20,248 nucleotides of DNA from Anaerolineae bacterium (lineage in GTDB: Bacteria > Chloroflexota > Anaerolineae > Aggregatilineales > Phototrophicaceae), in assembly GCA_028284565.1 (NCBI GenBank), contig JANQRM010000565.1:1-20248 (forward strand). The letters are read 5' to 3'. The notes under the pieces are model-generated. The model saw only the letters and a list, made by a program, of their open reading frames with translations, searched no databases and was not told where the DNA came from. Of this stretch, positions 1 through 7,791 are shown piece after piece. How positions within the stretch are numbered: position 1 is the stretch's first letter; the number at the start of each line of letters is the position of its first letter. Both the position numbers and the translations under genes were made by a program.

Positions 1-485
1 TAGACCCACTCTTCCTGCAAATTCAACACCTCCCGCGAGGTGACGAGCAAATGTATATCGGGTGCAGATTGCAAAATTTCTGTGATGAGGTCGATGCCAT
101 TTATTAGGTGTTCAAAATTATCGAGGATGAGCAGAAGATGTTTATCACTCAAAAAGTCGAGCAGATGCGCTTGATAATCCCCAAACCAATAATTCGTATA
201 CCCCAATGCCTCAACAATTGCAGGCACAATCTGATGGACTTCTTTAATCGGTTGCAAGTTGACAAAAAAGACTCCATCCGTAAAAGTCTCGAGATGTTGC
301 GATGCCACCGCCAATGCCAAGCGAGTCTTCCCAATACCGCCCATCCCCACCAAGGTCAACAATCGGCAGTGTTCTTCTGCTAAAGTCCTAGAGACAGCCT
401 CAATGTCAGCCTCTCGTCCAATAAAGGATGTCAATTGTGAGGGTAAGTTATGACGAACCGGCGAATCATTATCTAAGGGACTCAT
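1..485 (-). CDS. NB-ARC/AAA-type regulatory ATPase, N-terminal part (runs off the window)
   Basis: The first about 161 residues of a minus-strand gene that continues beyond base 1. The protein opens with a short lead and then LPSQLTSFIGRE, the usual entry to the ATPase domain of LuxR/AfsR-like and TPR-containing 'predicted ATPases'. A Walker A motif follows (GMGGIGKTR, about residues 46-54), then a Walker B-like LLLILDNFEH and a sensor-like LLVTSRE. In this family the ATPase module normally precedes TPR repeats and sometimes a LuxR-type HTH, and acts as a nucleotide-gated signalling or transcription switch; those parts lie outside the window. ATG at 483-485 is the only in-frame start after an upstream stop. 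No clear Shine-Dalgarno site precedes it. Family assignment is firm; the specific role and input signal are unknown. Confidence 0.85.
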   Translation of the reverse strand, partial: MSPLDNDSPVRHNLPSQLTSFIGREADIEAVSRTLAEEHCRLLTLVGMGGIGKTRLALAVASQHLETFTDGVFFVNLQPIKEVHQIVPAIVEALGYTNYWFGDYQAHLLDFLSDKHLLLILDNFEHLINGIDLITEILQSAPDIHLLVTSREVLNLQEEWV

Positions 486-618
486 ATACTGAGCTTTAAC
501 TTGTCTTGGACGGTATGACGCGGAGCTACCAAGTTAAATTAAATGCGCGCTTGTATCAGTTTAGCCAAAATATGAGGGAAACAAAATAATCTATTTGCTA
601 TAGAAGGGAATTGCGAGG

Positions 619-648
619 CAGGGTAGAGAGTATTTCTACCCTGTTTTG
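619..648 (+). terminator. Stem-loop, probable intrinsic terminator
   Basis: A perfect 9-bp inverted repeat, CAGGGTAGA / TCTACCCTG, with a 7-nt loop, followed on the plus strand by TTTT. It sits 17 bp past the stop codon of the minus-strand cyclic-nucleotide-binding gene, so it may stop that transcript. The T-run, however, is on the plus strand, where no upstream gene is visible. The structure is clear; its working direction is uncertain. Confidence 0.5.
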
Positions 649-664
649 CATTTCTGAATCTAAG

Positions 665-1036
665 TTACTGCAAGGCAAGTTCCATGATATGTCGAGTCCG
701 TTGTGCCATCGTCCGCATCACCGTTAGTGCAAACGTCGGTGTCTCATGCACCAAGAAGAGAAACTTTTGCTCATCCACTTTGGCGATTTTGCAATCGGTT
801 TTTGCAAATGCAGAGGTCGTATGCGGATGATCATCAATCAACGACTTCTCACCAAAAATCCCCCCTTCAGTGACGATTTCTAACGTCTTACCAGCAAATT
901 GCAGTTCGACTTCGCCTTCAATCACATAATAAAGTACATCATCTGGCGCACCGACGGTAAAAATGGTTTCATTAGGCGCATATGCTGTGTATTCGTCTGT
1001 GTCCTTAAAATAGGGAATATAGATAGTTGTGGACAT
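665..1036 (-). CDS. Stand-alone cyclic-nucleotide-binding-domain (Crp/Fnr-fold) protein
   Basis: A 123-residue protein that is almost entirely one cNMP-binding beta-roll, with no helix-turn-helix or other output domain. Typical elements are IFTVGAPDDVLYYVIEGEVEL (quoted in part: IFTVGAPDDVLYYVIEG) and the phosphate-binding-cassette region GIFGEKSLIDDHPHTTSA. The cassette keeps the FGE motif, but the Arg that normally contacts the cyclic phosphate (PR-x-A) is replaced by His, so canonical cAMP/cGMP binding is doubtful. Start chosen at the ATG at 1034-1036: GGAGG lies 7 nt upstream. An in-frame ATG at 1060 would add eight residues but has no such site. Probably a small sensor or scaffold acting through another protein. 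Family confident, ligand unknown. Confidence 0.8.
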   Translation of the reverse strand: MSTTIYIPYFKDTDEYTAYAPNETIFTVGAPDDVLYYVIEGEVELQFAGKTLEIVTEGGIFGEKSLIDDHPHTTSAFAKTDCKIAKVDEQKFLFLVHETPTFALTVMRTMAQRTRHIMELALQ

Positions 1037-1172
1037 AATCACTCCTCCCACACGTATCAATCAAAACGAAACCATAACTAGCGATGATAAAGTAAAGTTT
1101 ATGAGAATGTAAAGGTTGTTGAGAAAAGAAATGGAGCAGGCACGAACTCCCACCCCTTGTGAGGTTCGATAT

Positions 1173-2999
1173 TTAACCGAATTTTTCGGGATAGAGTTCG
1201 CGGGCAAGGGCTTCTTCTTGCGCGACCATTGTTTCAATCGCATCAATCCCCTTTTGCCAGAAGTTCGGGTCATTCAAATCTACACCCACCTTCGCCAGCA
1301 GATTATCCGGATAATCCGAATCCCCCGCGCTCAATAACTCGACATACTTCGGCGCGAAGCTCTCACCCTTTTCTTGGTAGGTCTTGTAGAGAGCCATCAC
1401 CAGCAATTCACCAAATGAATAGGCATAAACATAACCCGGCGAGCTTAAGAAGTGATGGATATAGCTCCACCAATACCCATAGTTGTCCGTTATCTCCACA
1501 CTATCTTGGAACATATCCTTCTGAGTCGTCAACCATAATTCATTCAGCCGTTCCGTTGATAATTCACCCTCTTCTCGACGTGCTGTATGCATCAAATCTT
1601 CAAAACGATTCATCGAAATCTGACGGAACACAGTCGCAAAAACATTCTCTAATTTGCTGACGAGCATCGACAATTGCACTTCTTTGTCATCTTCTTTCGC
1701 CATCAAATCTTGGAAGACCAGCATCTCCGCAAACACCGATGCCATCTCACCCGTTGTCAGGGGCGTATACAATCCCATCAACGTCTGATTTTCGCCAGAG
1801 AGCAACATATGGATACCATGTCCCAGTTCATGCGCGAGGGTCATGACGTTGCGCGCCGTCCCATTAAAATTGACCAAGATATAAGGATGCGCTGATGGCA
1901 CAGTCGGCGACGCAAAAGCGCCCCCACGTTTACCCGGTGTAATCGGCGCATGAATCCAGTTCTCATCAAAGAAACGTTCCACGCCTTCTGCCATCTGCGG
2001 ATTGAACTGACGGAAGGCATTCAGGACAATTGCCTTTGCTTCATCCCATGTATAAAAGGCATCGCTCTCTTTTAGATTCAGAGGCGCATACCGATCATAA
2101 TCTTTAAGTTCATCCAAGCCCGTCAATTGTCGTTTGAGCGTATAGTGCCGTGCCACAATGTCATAATTCGAGGTCACCGTCTTCCCCAACGCATCAACCA
2201 CCGCATCAGGAGCTTTATTCGCCAGATTCCGCGATGAAATCCACGATGAATAATCCCGCAATTTATCATTTGAGGCTTTATCCGCCGCCAAAACATTAAA
2301 GATGTAACTCAATTCCATCGAGCGTTCTTGCAATTTATCCGTCATCATCTGTGCCGCCCGCTCACGGATAGAACGGTCAGTGTCATAGAGCTTCGTCAAC
2401 AACTGCGACATATTTAATTCTTCGCCATCCCAATCAAAGCGGAAGCTACTCGTCAATTGGGTGAAAAAGCGTGTCCACGCACTACGTCCCGTAACATTCT
2501 TTTCAAGCAAAATCTGTTCTTCAGCTTCGGTCAATTGGTGAGGCTTATAACGCCGTTCTGCATGAAGATGATAGCGATAATCCCCCAGTGTTGGGTCATT
2601 CAGCAGTTGTTCCGCTTTCGCATCATCCACTTGATTCCATTCCAAATCAAAGAAGACTAGCTTCTGTTGCATCTTCGACGACAACTCCGACATCCGTTGC
2701 ATCTCCGCGCCAAATTGAGAATTACCCGTGTCCGTGGAGAAGTTCAAACTCGCAAAGGACTGCAACCGCCCCCCAAGGTCGAAGATGGCTTCTTGCGCTT
2801 TCATCGCATCGACCATCTCTTCAGCATCCAACTCCCCGACTCGCCCTTTATAAGTCGAGACAAACTCATCCACCATCGAATGCAATTGTTGAATATCTTG
2901 CTCGATTTGGGGGTCATCAAAACCGCTATAAAACACCGACAAATCCCAGATAACATTCTCAGCTCCAGTGGCTTGTTTCTCTGGCGTTGCAGTAACCAT
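1173..2999 (-). CDS. pepF: M3-family oligoendopeptidase F (PepF-type zinc metallopeptidase)
   Basis: A 608-residue cytosolic metallopeptidase with no signal peptide. The zinc-binding HELGH is at residues 390-394, inside MTLAHELGHGIHMLLSG, and the third zinc ligand is probably the Glu in TTGEMAS (about residue 418), as in M3B peptidases. The length and the start (NVIWDLSVFYSG) match the PepF/M3 oligoendopeptidase clade, which cleaves short peptides (about 7-17 residues) during peptide turnover. C-terminal sequences such as SPGYVYAYSFGELLVMALY are typical of the family. The ATG at 2997-2999 is preceded by AAGGGA about 9-10 nt upstream. It stands alone between intergenic gaps on both sides. No truncation or missing catalytic residue is seen. 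Confidence 0.93.
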   Translation of the reverse strand: MVTATPEKQATGAENVIWDLSVFYSGFDDPQIEQDIQQLHSMVDEFVSTYKGRVGELDAEEMVDAMKAQEAIFDLGGRLQSFASLNFSTDTGNSQFGAEMQRMSELSSKMQQKLVFFDLEWNQVDDAKAEQLLNDPTLGDYRYHLHAERRYKPHQLTEAEEQILLEKNVTGRSAWTRFFTQLTSSFRFDWDGEELNMSQLLTKLYDTDRSIRERAAQMMTDKLQERSMELSYIFNVLAADKASNDKLRDYSSWISSRNLANKAPDAVVDALGKTVTSNYDIVARHYTLKRQLTGLDELKDYDRYAPLNLKESDAFYTWDEAKAIVLNAFRQFNPQMAEGVERFFDENWIHAPITPGKRGGAFASPTVPSAHPYILVNFNGTARNVMTLAHELGHGIHMLLSGENQTLMGLYTPLTTGEMASVFAEMLVFQDLMAKEDDKEVQLSMLVSKLENVFATVFRQISMNRFEDLMHTARREEGELSTERLNELWLTTQKDMFQDSVEITDNYGYWWSYIHHFLSSPGYVYAYSFGELLVMALYKTYQEKGESFAPKYVELLSAGDSDYPDNLLAKVGVDLNDPNFWQKGIDAIETMVAQEEALARELYPEKFG

Positions 3000-3506
3000 A
3001 GGTGGCTTCCCTTATCCGTCATTTAACAAAATTTGAATGCTCATCATCCTAGCAGACTGTGCGATACAGTTCAATTACCACTCTAGTCCTGTCAGCTAGA
3101 CAAATTGTGCCAATAGCACCTTTGACAACAACTATAAATAACCTGACTTCTGATATTTCTCCGATGCAAATGCATAGCCAAATGCATCACACTTCCACAC
3201 CAATTTATGATACAATTACAGAACGCATGTTTCATACAGGCTAAATCATGATAGCAAAGGGCTGACCACTGAAAGCTAACTTGCGCCTTAATAACAATAG
3301 CTGAATTGCTTAGGCGTAGACAGCTAATCTGCTAATAATCTAATGTCTAAAATCTGTCAACTGATATCTCTTTCAAACCCATTTCTAACCTTATCCGTCG
3401 CCACGACGGGAGCGCGCCTGCCAACCGTCGAAAACATAGTTCATCCGCGCGATGGGAAACATAACAGTAAATTAAATGCAAACGAATTTCAAACTTTTGA
3501 GGTTAA
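3000..3506. other. 507-bp intergenic region without a convincing gene
   Basis: Mostly AT-rich sequence between the pepF start and the end of the glycosyltransferase gene. The only open frame of note (3059-3244, plus) has unlikely composition and no ribosome-binding site. A compact GC-rich block at about 3391-3440 contains CCGTCG (3395-3400), CGACGG (3404-3409) and CCGTCG again (3425-3430), giving a perfect 6-bp hairpin with a 3-nt loop and a competing pairing. No tRNA, CRISPR or IS end is visible. Part of this region should carry the pepF promoter, but no good -35/-10 pair could be assigned. Confidence 0.6.
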
Positions 3507-5435
3507 TTAGCGAATGATAATCTCACCTAGCGACAGGAAATCGCCGTCTCCCACAGACAACCGCGCAGAGGGGTTATTAAAGTCATACAAGCCAATGATA
3601 AGCGTATAGTCGCCACTAGGAAGCGTATCAGGAAGCACAAGCGCATGATTATCCGTGATGAGCGTATCAACCTCCCAGTGCGTTGTAATCGCCAAGCCAC
3701 CCGCAGGTTCACTATCACGTTGGGTCGCCAATGTGCCATCGGGATTCAACAACTGCACAAACACCTTATAGCGCGTATCCAAAGCTGTATTCGCCCGCCA
3801 GTTGAGTTGCATTTGCAACACATCACCCGCCGAAAACCTATCATCACTCAAGGCATAACTCACAAGAGAAATCGACTCACCGAAAGCGACATCAGCATCA
3901 ACCGCATCCGTAAAATCAGCAGGAGTCGCATATTGCACAAAACGCACATTCCCTACCCACTCATCTTTTATCTGGAAGGCTTCTCTATTCAGCGTATTCT
4001 CGACAATACCATTGGGGTCTTGCTCATCCGCCCCCCAGAACAAGACATATAGTCGTTCATGGTCAGCGATAATAGTCTGGGTATCCGCTAATGTCTGAGT
4101 ATCATCTTTGTTGCGAGGCAATTCATACACGGGAGTATCGCCCGTATAGTAATAATAGAAGGTCTCTGCTTGATTCGGCGCATCCAAAATCACTGCATCA
4201 TTGTCACCTGCTTCGCTTTGGATACGCGCCGCCATCGCCCGATAATTGTCCCGTTGGAATTCAGGATTGTCATACAAAGGAGCAAGCCCATTCGCCATAT
4301 TCAGCATCAACGCCAAGGTTGCCACAACCCCAGCGAATTTGGGGATATGCTTAATCGGTGCGGTTCGTTCACGGGTTTTCAGATTCCACAATACCCAGAC
4401 TCCACGTCCCATCCACAGCGCAAAGCCCATCTGTGCCGGAAGGAGAAAGCGCATATAACGCGCATACAAATCCAAATAAAGATACAAAACTGTCGGAATC
4501 AACACCCACAACACCGGAACGAGCATATCCCACCACGCCTTGCGTTTGCGATGTTGCGGCAGTACTAACAATCCAAACAGGAGCAAGCTATAAATCACCA
4601 CCCCCATACCACCCATGCTCAATTCAAAGGTGCGCCCAAATGAGAGCCAGCCCTGTATCATCAGGAGCAATTCGTCGATTGGGATAAAAGGCGAGATGTT
4701 GGGTTGGATGCCGATTTTGCTCGGTCCACCTGTCAGTATCCATGGGACATATAGCAGAATCGTCAGCAGATTAACAGCAGTGTAACGCGCAAACAAGTTC
4801 AACATCGGGCGAAAGGATTGCTTGGATTGATAGGCTTGCCATGCCATACCGAGCAGATAAATGACTACCAACACACCTTGAGCAATCATCAAGAAGGGAT
4901 AGCTATAATGTTGCAACGCCCCCGCCACATTCATCACTGCAAACAAGATGCCCCATCGCCATTGTGGGTTGCGGACAAAGGCAATCAACGCCCACATACT
5001 GATACCTGCCGTCGCTGTGAGCATCGAGTACATTCGCATCTCTTGGGCATAATAAATGCTGAAAGTATTGAGTGCGATAAAGCTAGCTGTTGCGATGCCC
5101 GCGACATTCCCAAAAAGTCGCTTACCAATCGCATACGCCACAGCCACACTGAAGACACTGAACAACGCCGAATATATCCGCATGGTGAATTCGGTCTCAC
5201 CTGTCAGCTTCACCCAACCATGCAATCCCCAAAAATAAAGGGGAACATGCACCTCAGAAGCCACATGACGTGCCGATTCCGGCAAGGAGCGTAATGCCAA
5301 ACCATAAGACACGCCTTCATCATGCCACAGCGATTGAGCATCAATCTGATGAAAACGCACCGCCGATGCCAGTATCAATATCACCAGCATCAACATCAGC
5401 GACACCACCTTGCCTTGTGTAAGAGGTTTAGCCAT
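3507..5435 (-). CDS. GT39/ArnT-like polytopic membrane glycosyltransferase with C-terminal beta domain
   Basis: A 642-residue integral membrane protein. The first transmembrane helix (about residues 10-27) is followed by SLWHDEG (about 36-41), the acidic loop motif of GT-C enzymes of the PMT/ArnT (GT39) type, which move a sugar from a polyprenyl-phosphate carrier to an acceptor outside the membrane. Roughly ten further hydrophobic segments run to about residue 385. The rest is a soluble extracytoplasmic part: an alpha/beta stretch with DNDAVILDAPNQAETFYYYY, then a beta-rich domain (VLQMQLNWRAN ... SGDYTLIIGLYDF) like the C-terminal domain of other large bacterial GT39 proteins. Its ATG lies inside the end of the upstream glycoside hydrolase gene (8-bp overlap), so translation is likely coupled. 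Acceptor unknown; surface glycan or glycoprotein synthesis is inferred. Confidence 0.85.
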   Translation of the reverse strand: MAKPLTQGKVVSLMLMLVILILASAVRFHQIDAQSLWHDEGVSYGLALRSLPESARHVASEVHVPLYFWGLHGWVKLTGETEFTMRIYSALFSVFSVAVAYAIGKRLFGNVAGIATASFIALNTFSIYYAQEMRMYSMLTATAGISMWALIAFVRNPQWRWGILFAVMNVAGALQHYSYPFLMIAQGVLVVIYLLGMAWQAYQSKQSFRPMLNLFARYTAVNLLTILLYVPWILTGGPSKIGIQPNISPFIPIDELLLMIQGWLSFGRTFELSMGGMGVVIYSLLLFGLLVLPQHRKRKAWWDMLVPVLWVLIPTVLYLYLDLYARYMRFLLPAQMGFALWMGRGVWVLWNLKTRERTAPIKHIPKFAGVVATLALMLNMANGLAPLYDNPEFQRDNYRAMAARIQSEAGDNDAVILDAPNQAETFYYYYTGDTPVYELPRNKDDTQTLADTQTIIADHERLYVLFWGADEQDPNGIVENTLNREAFQIKDEWVGNVRFVQYATPADFTDAVDADVAFGESISLVSYALSDDRFSAGDVLQMQLNWRANTALDTRYKVFVQLLNPDGTLATQRDSEPAGGLAITTHWEVDTLITDNHALVLPDTLPSGDYTLIIGLYDFNNPSARLSVGDGDFLSLGEIIIR

Positions 5436-7188
5436 GCCTCAATCGCCTCCACAGAGCCTGAATTAACACCACAAGCACCAGCAAGCCAATTGCGCCCACA
5501 GCCAACACGGTCGGCAAAAGATGACGAATCGTATCGTCCGCAACAGTCACTGCGTCGAAGTACAAAGTATGTTCTGATAACAAGCGTATCTCGTGACTAT
5601 CGGCTGTTTGACCCAGTTGAAAATGCGCTGTTTGCCAATCCACAGCAGGCGGGAGGTTGTGCATAGCCTCACCAATCTCAAGTGTGACTTCAAGGTCGCT
5701 TTGCCAGCGAATGGTCATGTCTGTGCCATGTACCCGAAACTCAGCTGAATCAGTCCGCATGGCATCCTCAAATTGTGCCGATTCAACAGGCAACAGCTCA
5801 GCATTATCAGCATAGTTAATTGCCCAATGCTCAGCTTGATGTGCCCCACGATAGAGCATCGGTATCTCCGCTGTGATAGCGTCTTTCACGTTGTTGTAAA
5901 CAGGCAGAGGCGTAAAGGAAGGCTTATCTTCGCTATAATCTGGCTCAACCATACGAAAATAATAAAAGGACTGATTCGACTCGAAGGGGTCTTTGCGCGT
6001 GAAGAACCAGTAAAAGACATTCCCGACCCACGACCATTCTTCTTGGGCGCGTTTATAGAGCAATGGCATATAGCGCGCCGCTTGGTCTTGTGTCACTTGT
6101 CCATAGCGCAGCTGGTCTTGAATAGCCGGGTCATCAGGGACGCTATTCCACGCCGCCTCACTCAACCAGATCGGCTTATGAGCATCCCCATTCGCCACCA
6201 TCAAATCCCGATAAAAGGTGTGCCGTGCAACATTAACCGTTGTGGCTCGTAAGCGTCTATCGGTGGGACCACTGAACAAGCCATACCCCTGTGCAGACAA
6301 GACATCAAAGCACTCACCTGCGCCGTTGTCATACATGATTTGCAAGAATATGAGGTCGCTAAAACCAAAGTACCCATCTAGTGAAATCGTCGGGGCAATC
6401 GCGCCCGTAATGACGGTGATATTGGGGTCTACTGCTTTGAGTGCATCATACGTCCGACACAACATTTCAGTGTATCGCAACGGGTCAACGAATTGATTGC
6501 CCCATTCTGGAAAGATGTTCGGCTCATTCCAAATTTGATAATGCATGATTCGACCTTGATAGCGTTCTGCCACGGCGACGGCATAATTCACAAAATCTTG
6601 TAAATCATCTGGCGGAGCAAGTTCACCAATCTCAGGGTTACTACGAGACCATGCAGGCGGGTTACTCAAACGCACCATCAGTTGCAAATCATAGGCTTCG
6701 ACCAATTCCACAATCCGGTCATATTTTTCCCACGCATCCACCGTATCTGGCTCATCATCCCCATCACGATCCGTCCGTGAATCCGTGAATTGCCCGCGAC
6801 CATCGACCTCAATATCTTCCCATGGAAACTCCTGCCGAAGCCAGACAATGCCTGCCTCTTGAATCATCTGTAGCATGGCTTCCATCTTGGGGCGTTCTAC
6901 CTCTTGTTCAAGGAAGACATTGATACCATAAGGAACGTGATGCGCGTTATCAATCGGCTCATGGGGACGGGTATCCAAGGGTTGACGAAGCAGATTGCCA
7001 CCCAACTCGACCATTCCTCGCACTTGCCCAATAACGGACTCCTCACCCGTCTGTGAGAAGATAAACCGCCAGACTAAGCCTGGATTGCTCAAATCAAGAA
7101 ACAACAAGCCAGCAAGGATTACCAAGCCAATCAATATCACAATAGGCAGTCGCCACGAGGGTCGAGAAGAAATGCTTTCATTATCCAT
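5428..7188 (-). CDS. Membrane-anchored clan GH-A glycoside hydrolase (GH39/GH5-like TIM barrel)
   Basis: A 586-residue protein with a transmembrane helix at about 13-32, an extracytoplasmic TIM-barrel region at about 85-400, a beta-rich region, and a second transmembrane helix near the C-terminus (about 555-580) ending in WRRLRHG. The barrel carries the two clan GH-A catalytic signatures: the acid/base Glu222 in QIWNEPN and the nucleophile Glu344 in PIWLSEAAWN. RLSNPPAWSR also resembles barrel strands of such enzymes. It probably cleaves or remodels a polysaccharide at the outer face of the membrane. It is the first gene of a two-gene unit with the GT39-type transferase; ATGGCTAA forms the 8-bp overlap. 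The ATG at 7186-7188 has no Shine-Dalgarno site but lies 8 nt past a perfect -10 box. The GH family number and substrate cannot be fixed from sequence alone. Confidence 0.83.
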   Translation of the reverse strand: MDNESISSRPSWRLPIVILIGLVILAGLLFLDLSNPGLVWRFIFSQTGEESVIGQVRGMVELGGNLLRQPLDTRPHEPIDNAHHVPYGINVFLEQEVERPKMEAMLQMIQEAGIVWLRQEFPWEDIEVDGRGQFTDSRTDRDGDDEPDTVDAWEKYDRIVELVEAYDLQLMVRLSNPPAWSRSNPEIGELAPPDDLQDFVNYAVAVAERYQGRIMHYQIWNEPNIFPEWGNQFVDPLRYTEMLCRTYDALKAVDPNITVITGAIAPTISLDGYFGFSDLIFLQIMYDNGAGECFDVLSAQGYGLFSGPTDRRLRATTVNVARHTFYRDLMVANGDAHKPIWLSEAAWNSVPDDPAIQDQLRYGQVTQDQAARYMPLLYKRAQEEWSWVGNVFYWFFTRKDPFESNQSFYYFRMVEPDYSEDKPSFTPLPVYNNVKDAITAEIPMLYRGAHQAEHWAINYADNAELLPVESAQFEDAMRTDSAEFRVHGTDMTIRWQSDLEVTLEIGEAMHNLPPAVDWQTAHFQLGQTADSHEIRLLSEHTLYFDAVTVADDTIRHLLPTVLAVGAIGLLVLVVLIQALWRRLRHG

Positions 7189-7224
7189 AGCGCGACATTA
7201 TAGAGACATTGTGTGAAAGTCAAA
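7189..7224 (-). promoter_or_regulatory. Promoter of the glycoside hydrolase-glycosyltransferase unit, implying a leaderless mRNA
   Basis: On the minus strand, a perfect -10 TATAAT (7197-7202) is preceded by TTGACT (7218-7223, 15-bp spacer) or TTTGAC (7219-7224, 16-bp spacer). Only 8 nt separate the -10 from the ATG, so transcription would start at or next to the start codon. Confidence 0.65.
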
Positions 7225-7350
7225 AGTGAGAAAGTGGAATGTAGGAAAGTATGAGGGCGAGGAGAGTGAATGCATTTAATACTTGATACACTAGCAACCG
7301 AACATCACTTGGCATTCTTTGTTTCTTGGCGGTTATTAACTTTTCTGAAG

Positions 7351-7719
7351 TTACTCAATCGACTGGATAAACTCTACACGGTTGCCGAAGGGGTCACGGC
7401 ATTCAAAGCGCTCATATCCCGGAATGGGTATCGACTCCAAAATGGACAGTCCCTGTTCGATGATGACCTTGTGCCAATGGGCTAAATCCTCCACTTGATA
7501 TGCTAGATGGGATTTCAGTTTATGGCGGTCTACACCATCCTCAAGACCGACATGAATCTGCATCCTGCCCAATTCCAACCAGAAACCACCCCGCGCCTTC
7601 AATGAATCAGGCTTTTCGATTTCGGTGAGTCCCAAGATGTTAATATAAAAATCTCGTGCTATGGATTCACCATCAGAGGGAATCGTAATTTGGACATGAT
7701 GCAAACGTTTGGGTGGCAT
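7351..7719 (-). CDS. VOC-family (glyoxalase/bleomycin-resistance fold) protein
   Basis: A 122-residue single-module vicinal-oxygen-chelate protein. The start, KRLHHVQITIPSDGESIARDFY, has the usual beta-alpha entry with a likely metal-ligand His near residue 8. HKLKSHLAYQVEDL supplies a second candidate His, and the final strand RDPFGNRVEFIQSIE has the typical DPxGNxxE ending with a Glu ligand. Members act as lyases, dioxygenases, thiol transferases or antibiotic-binding proteins; the sequence does not say which. The ATG at 7717-7719 has GAGGTG just upstream. It is divergent from rdgB, with about 70 bp between the two starts. Confidence 0.85.
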   Translation of the reverse strand: MPPKRLHHVQITIPSDGESIARDFYINILGLTEIEKPDSLKARGGFWLELGRMQIHVGLEDGVDRHKLKSHLAYQVEDLAHWHKVIIEQGLSILESIPIPGYERFECRDPFGNRVEFIQSIE

Positions 7720-7753
7720 ATCACCTCACTTTCAGAGAGAATACCAAAATTAA

Positions 7754-7782
7754 TTCACAGTAACTCTACCCAATCATACAAT
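7754..7782 (+). promoter_or_regulatory. Promoter of rdgB, close to the start codon
   Basis: TTCACA (7754-7759), a 17-bp spacer, and TACAAT (7777-7782). The start codon begins 9 nt after the -10, predicting a leader of only about 2-3 nt. AGGAA (7783-7787) could act as a ribosome-binding site only if transcription began further upstream. Confidence 0.5.
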
Positions 7783-7791
7783 AGGAATCTC

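Noticed and set aside
108..453. Plus-strand frames opposite the ATPase gene
   Set aside because: Antisense shadows of a gene with clear Walker motifs on the minus strand.
3059..3244. Plus-strand open frame of 61 codons
   Set aside because: Low-complexity composition, no ribosome-binding site, no family resemblance.
3000..3506. tRNA or CRISPR in the 507-bp gap
   Set aside because: No cloverleaf or regularly spaced repeats could be built; only short inverted repeats are present.
7690..7791. Upstream extension of rdgB to an ATG at 7690
   Set aside because: It overlaps the divergent VOC gene and its start, adds a peptide unlike the family, and lies upstream of the likely promoter.
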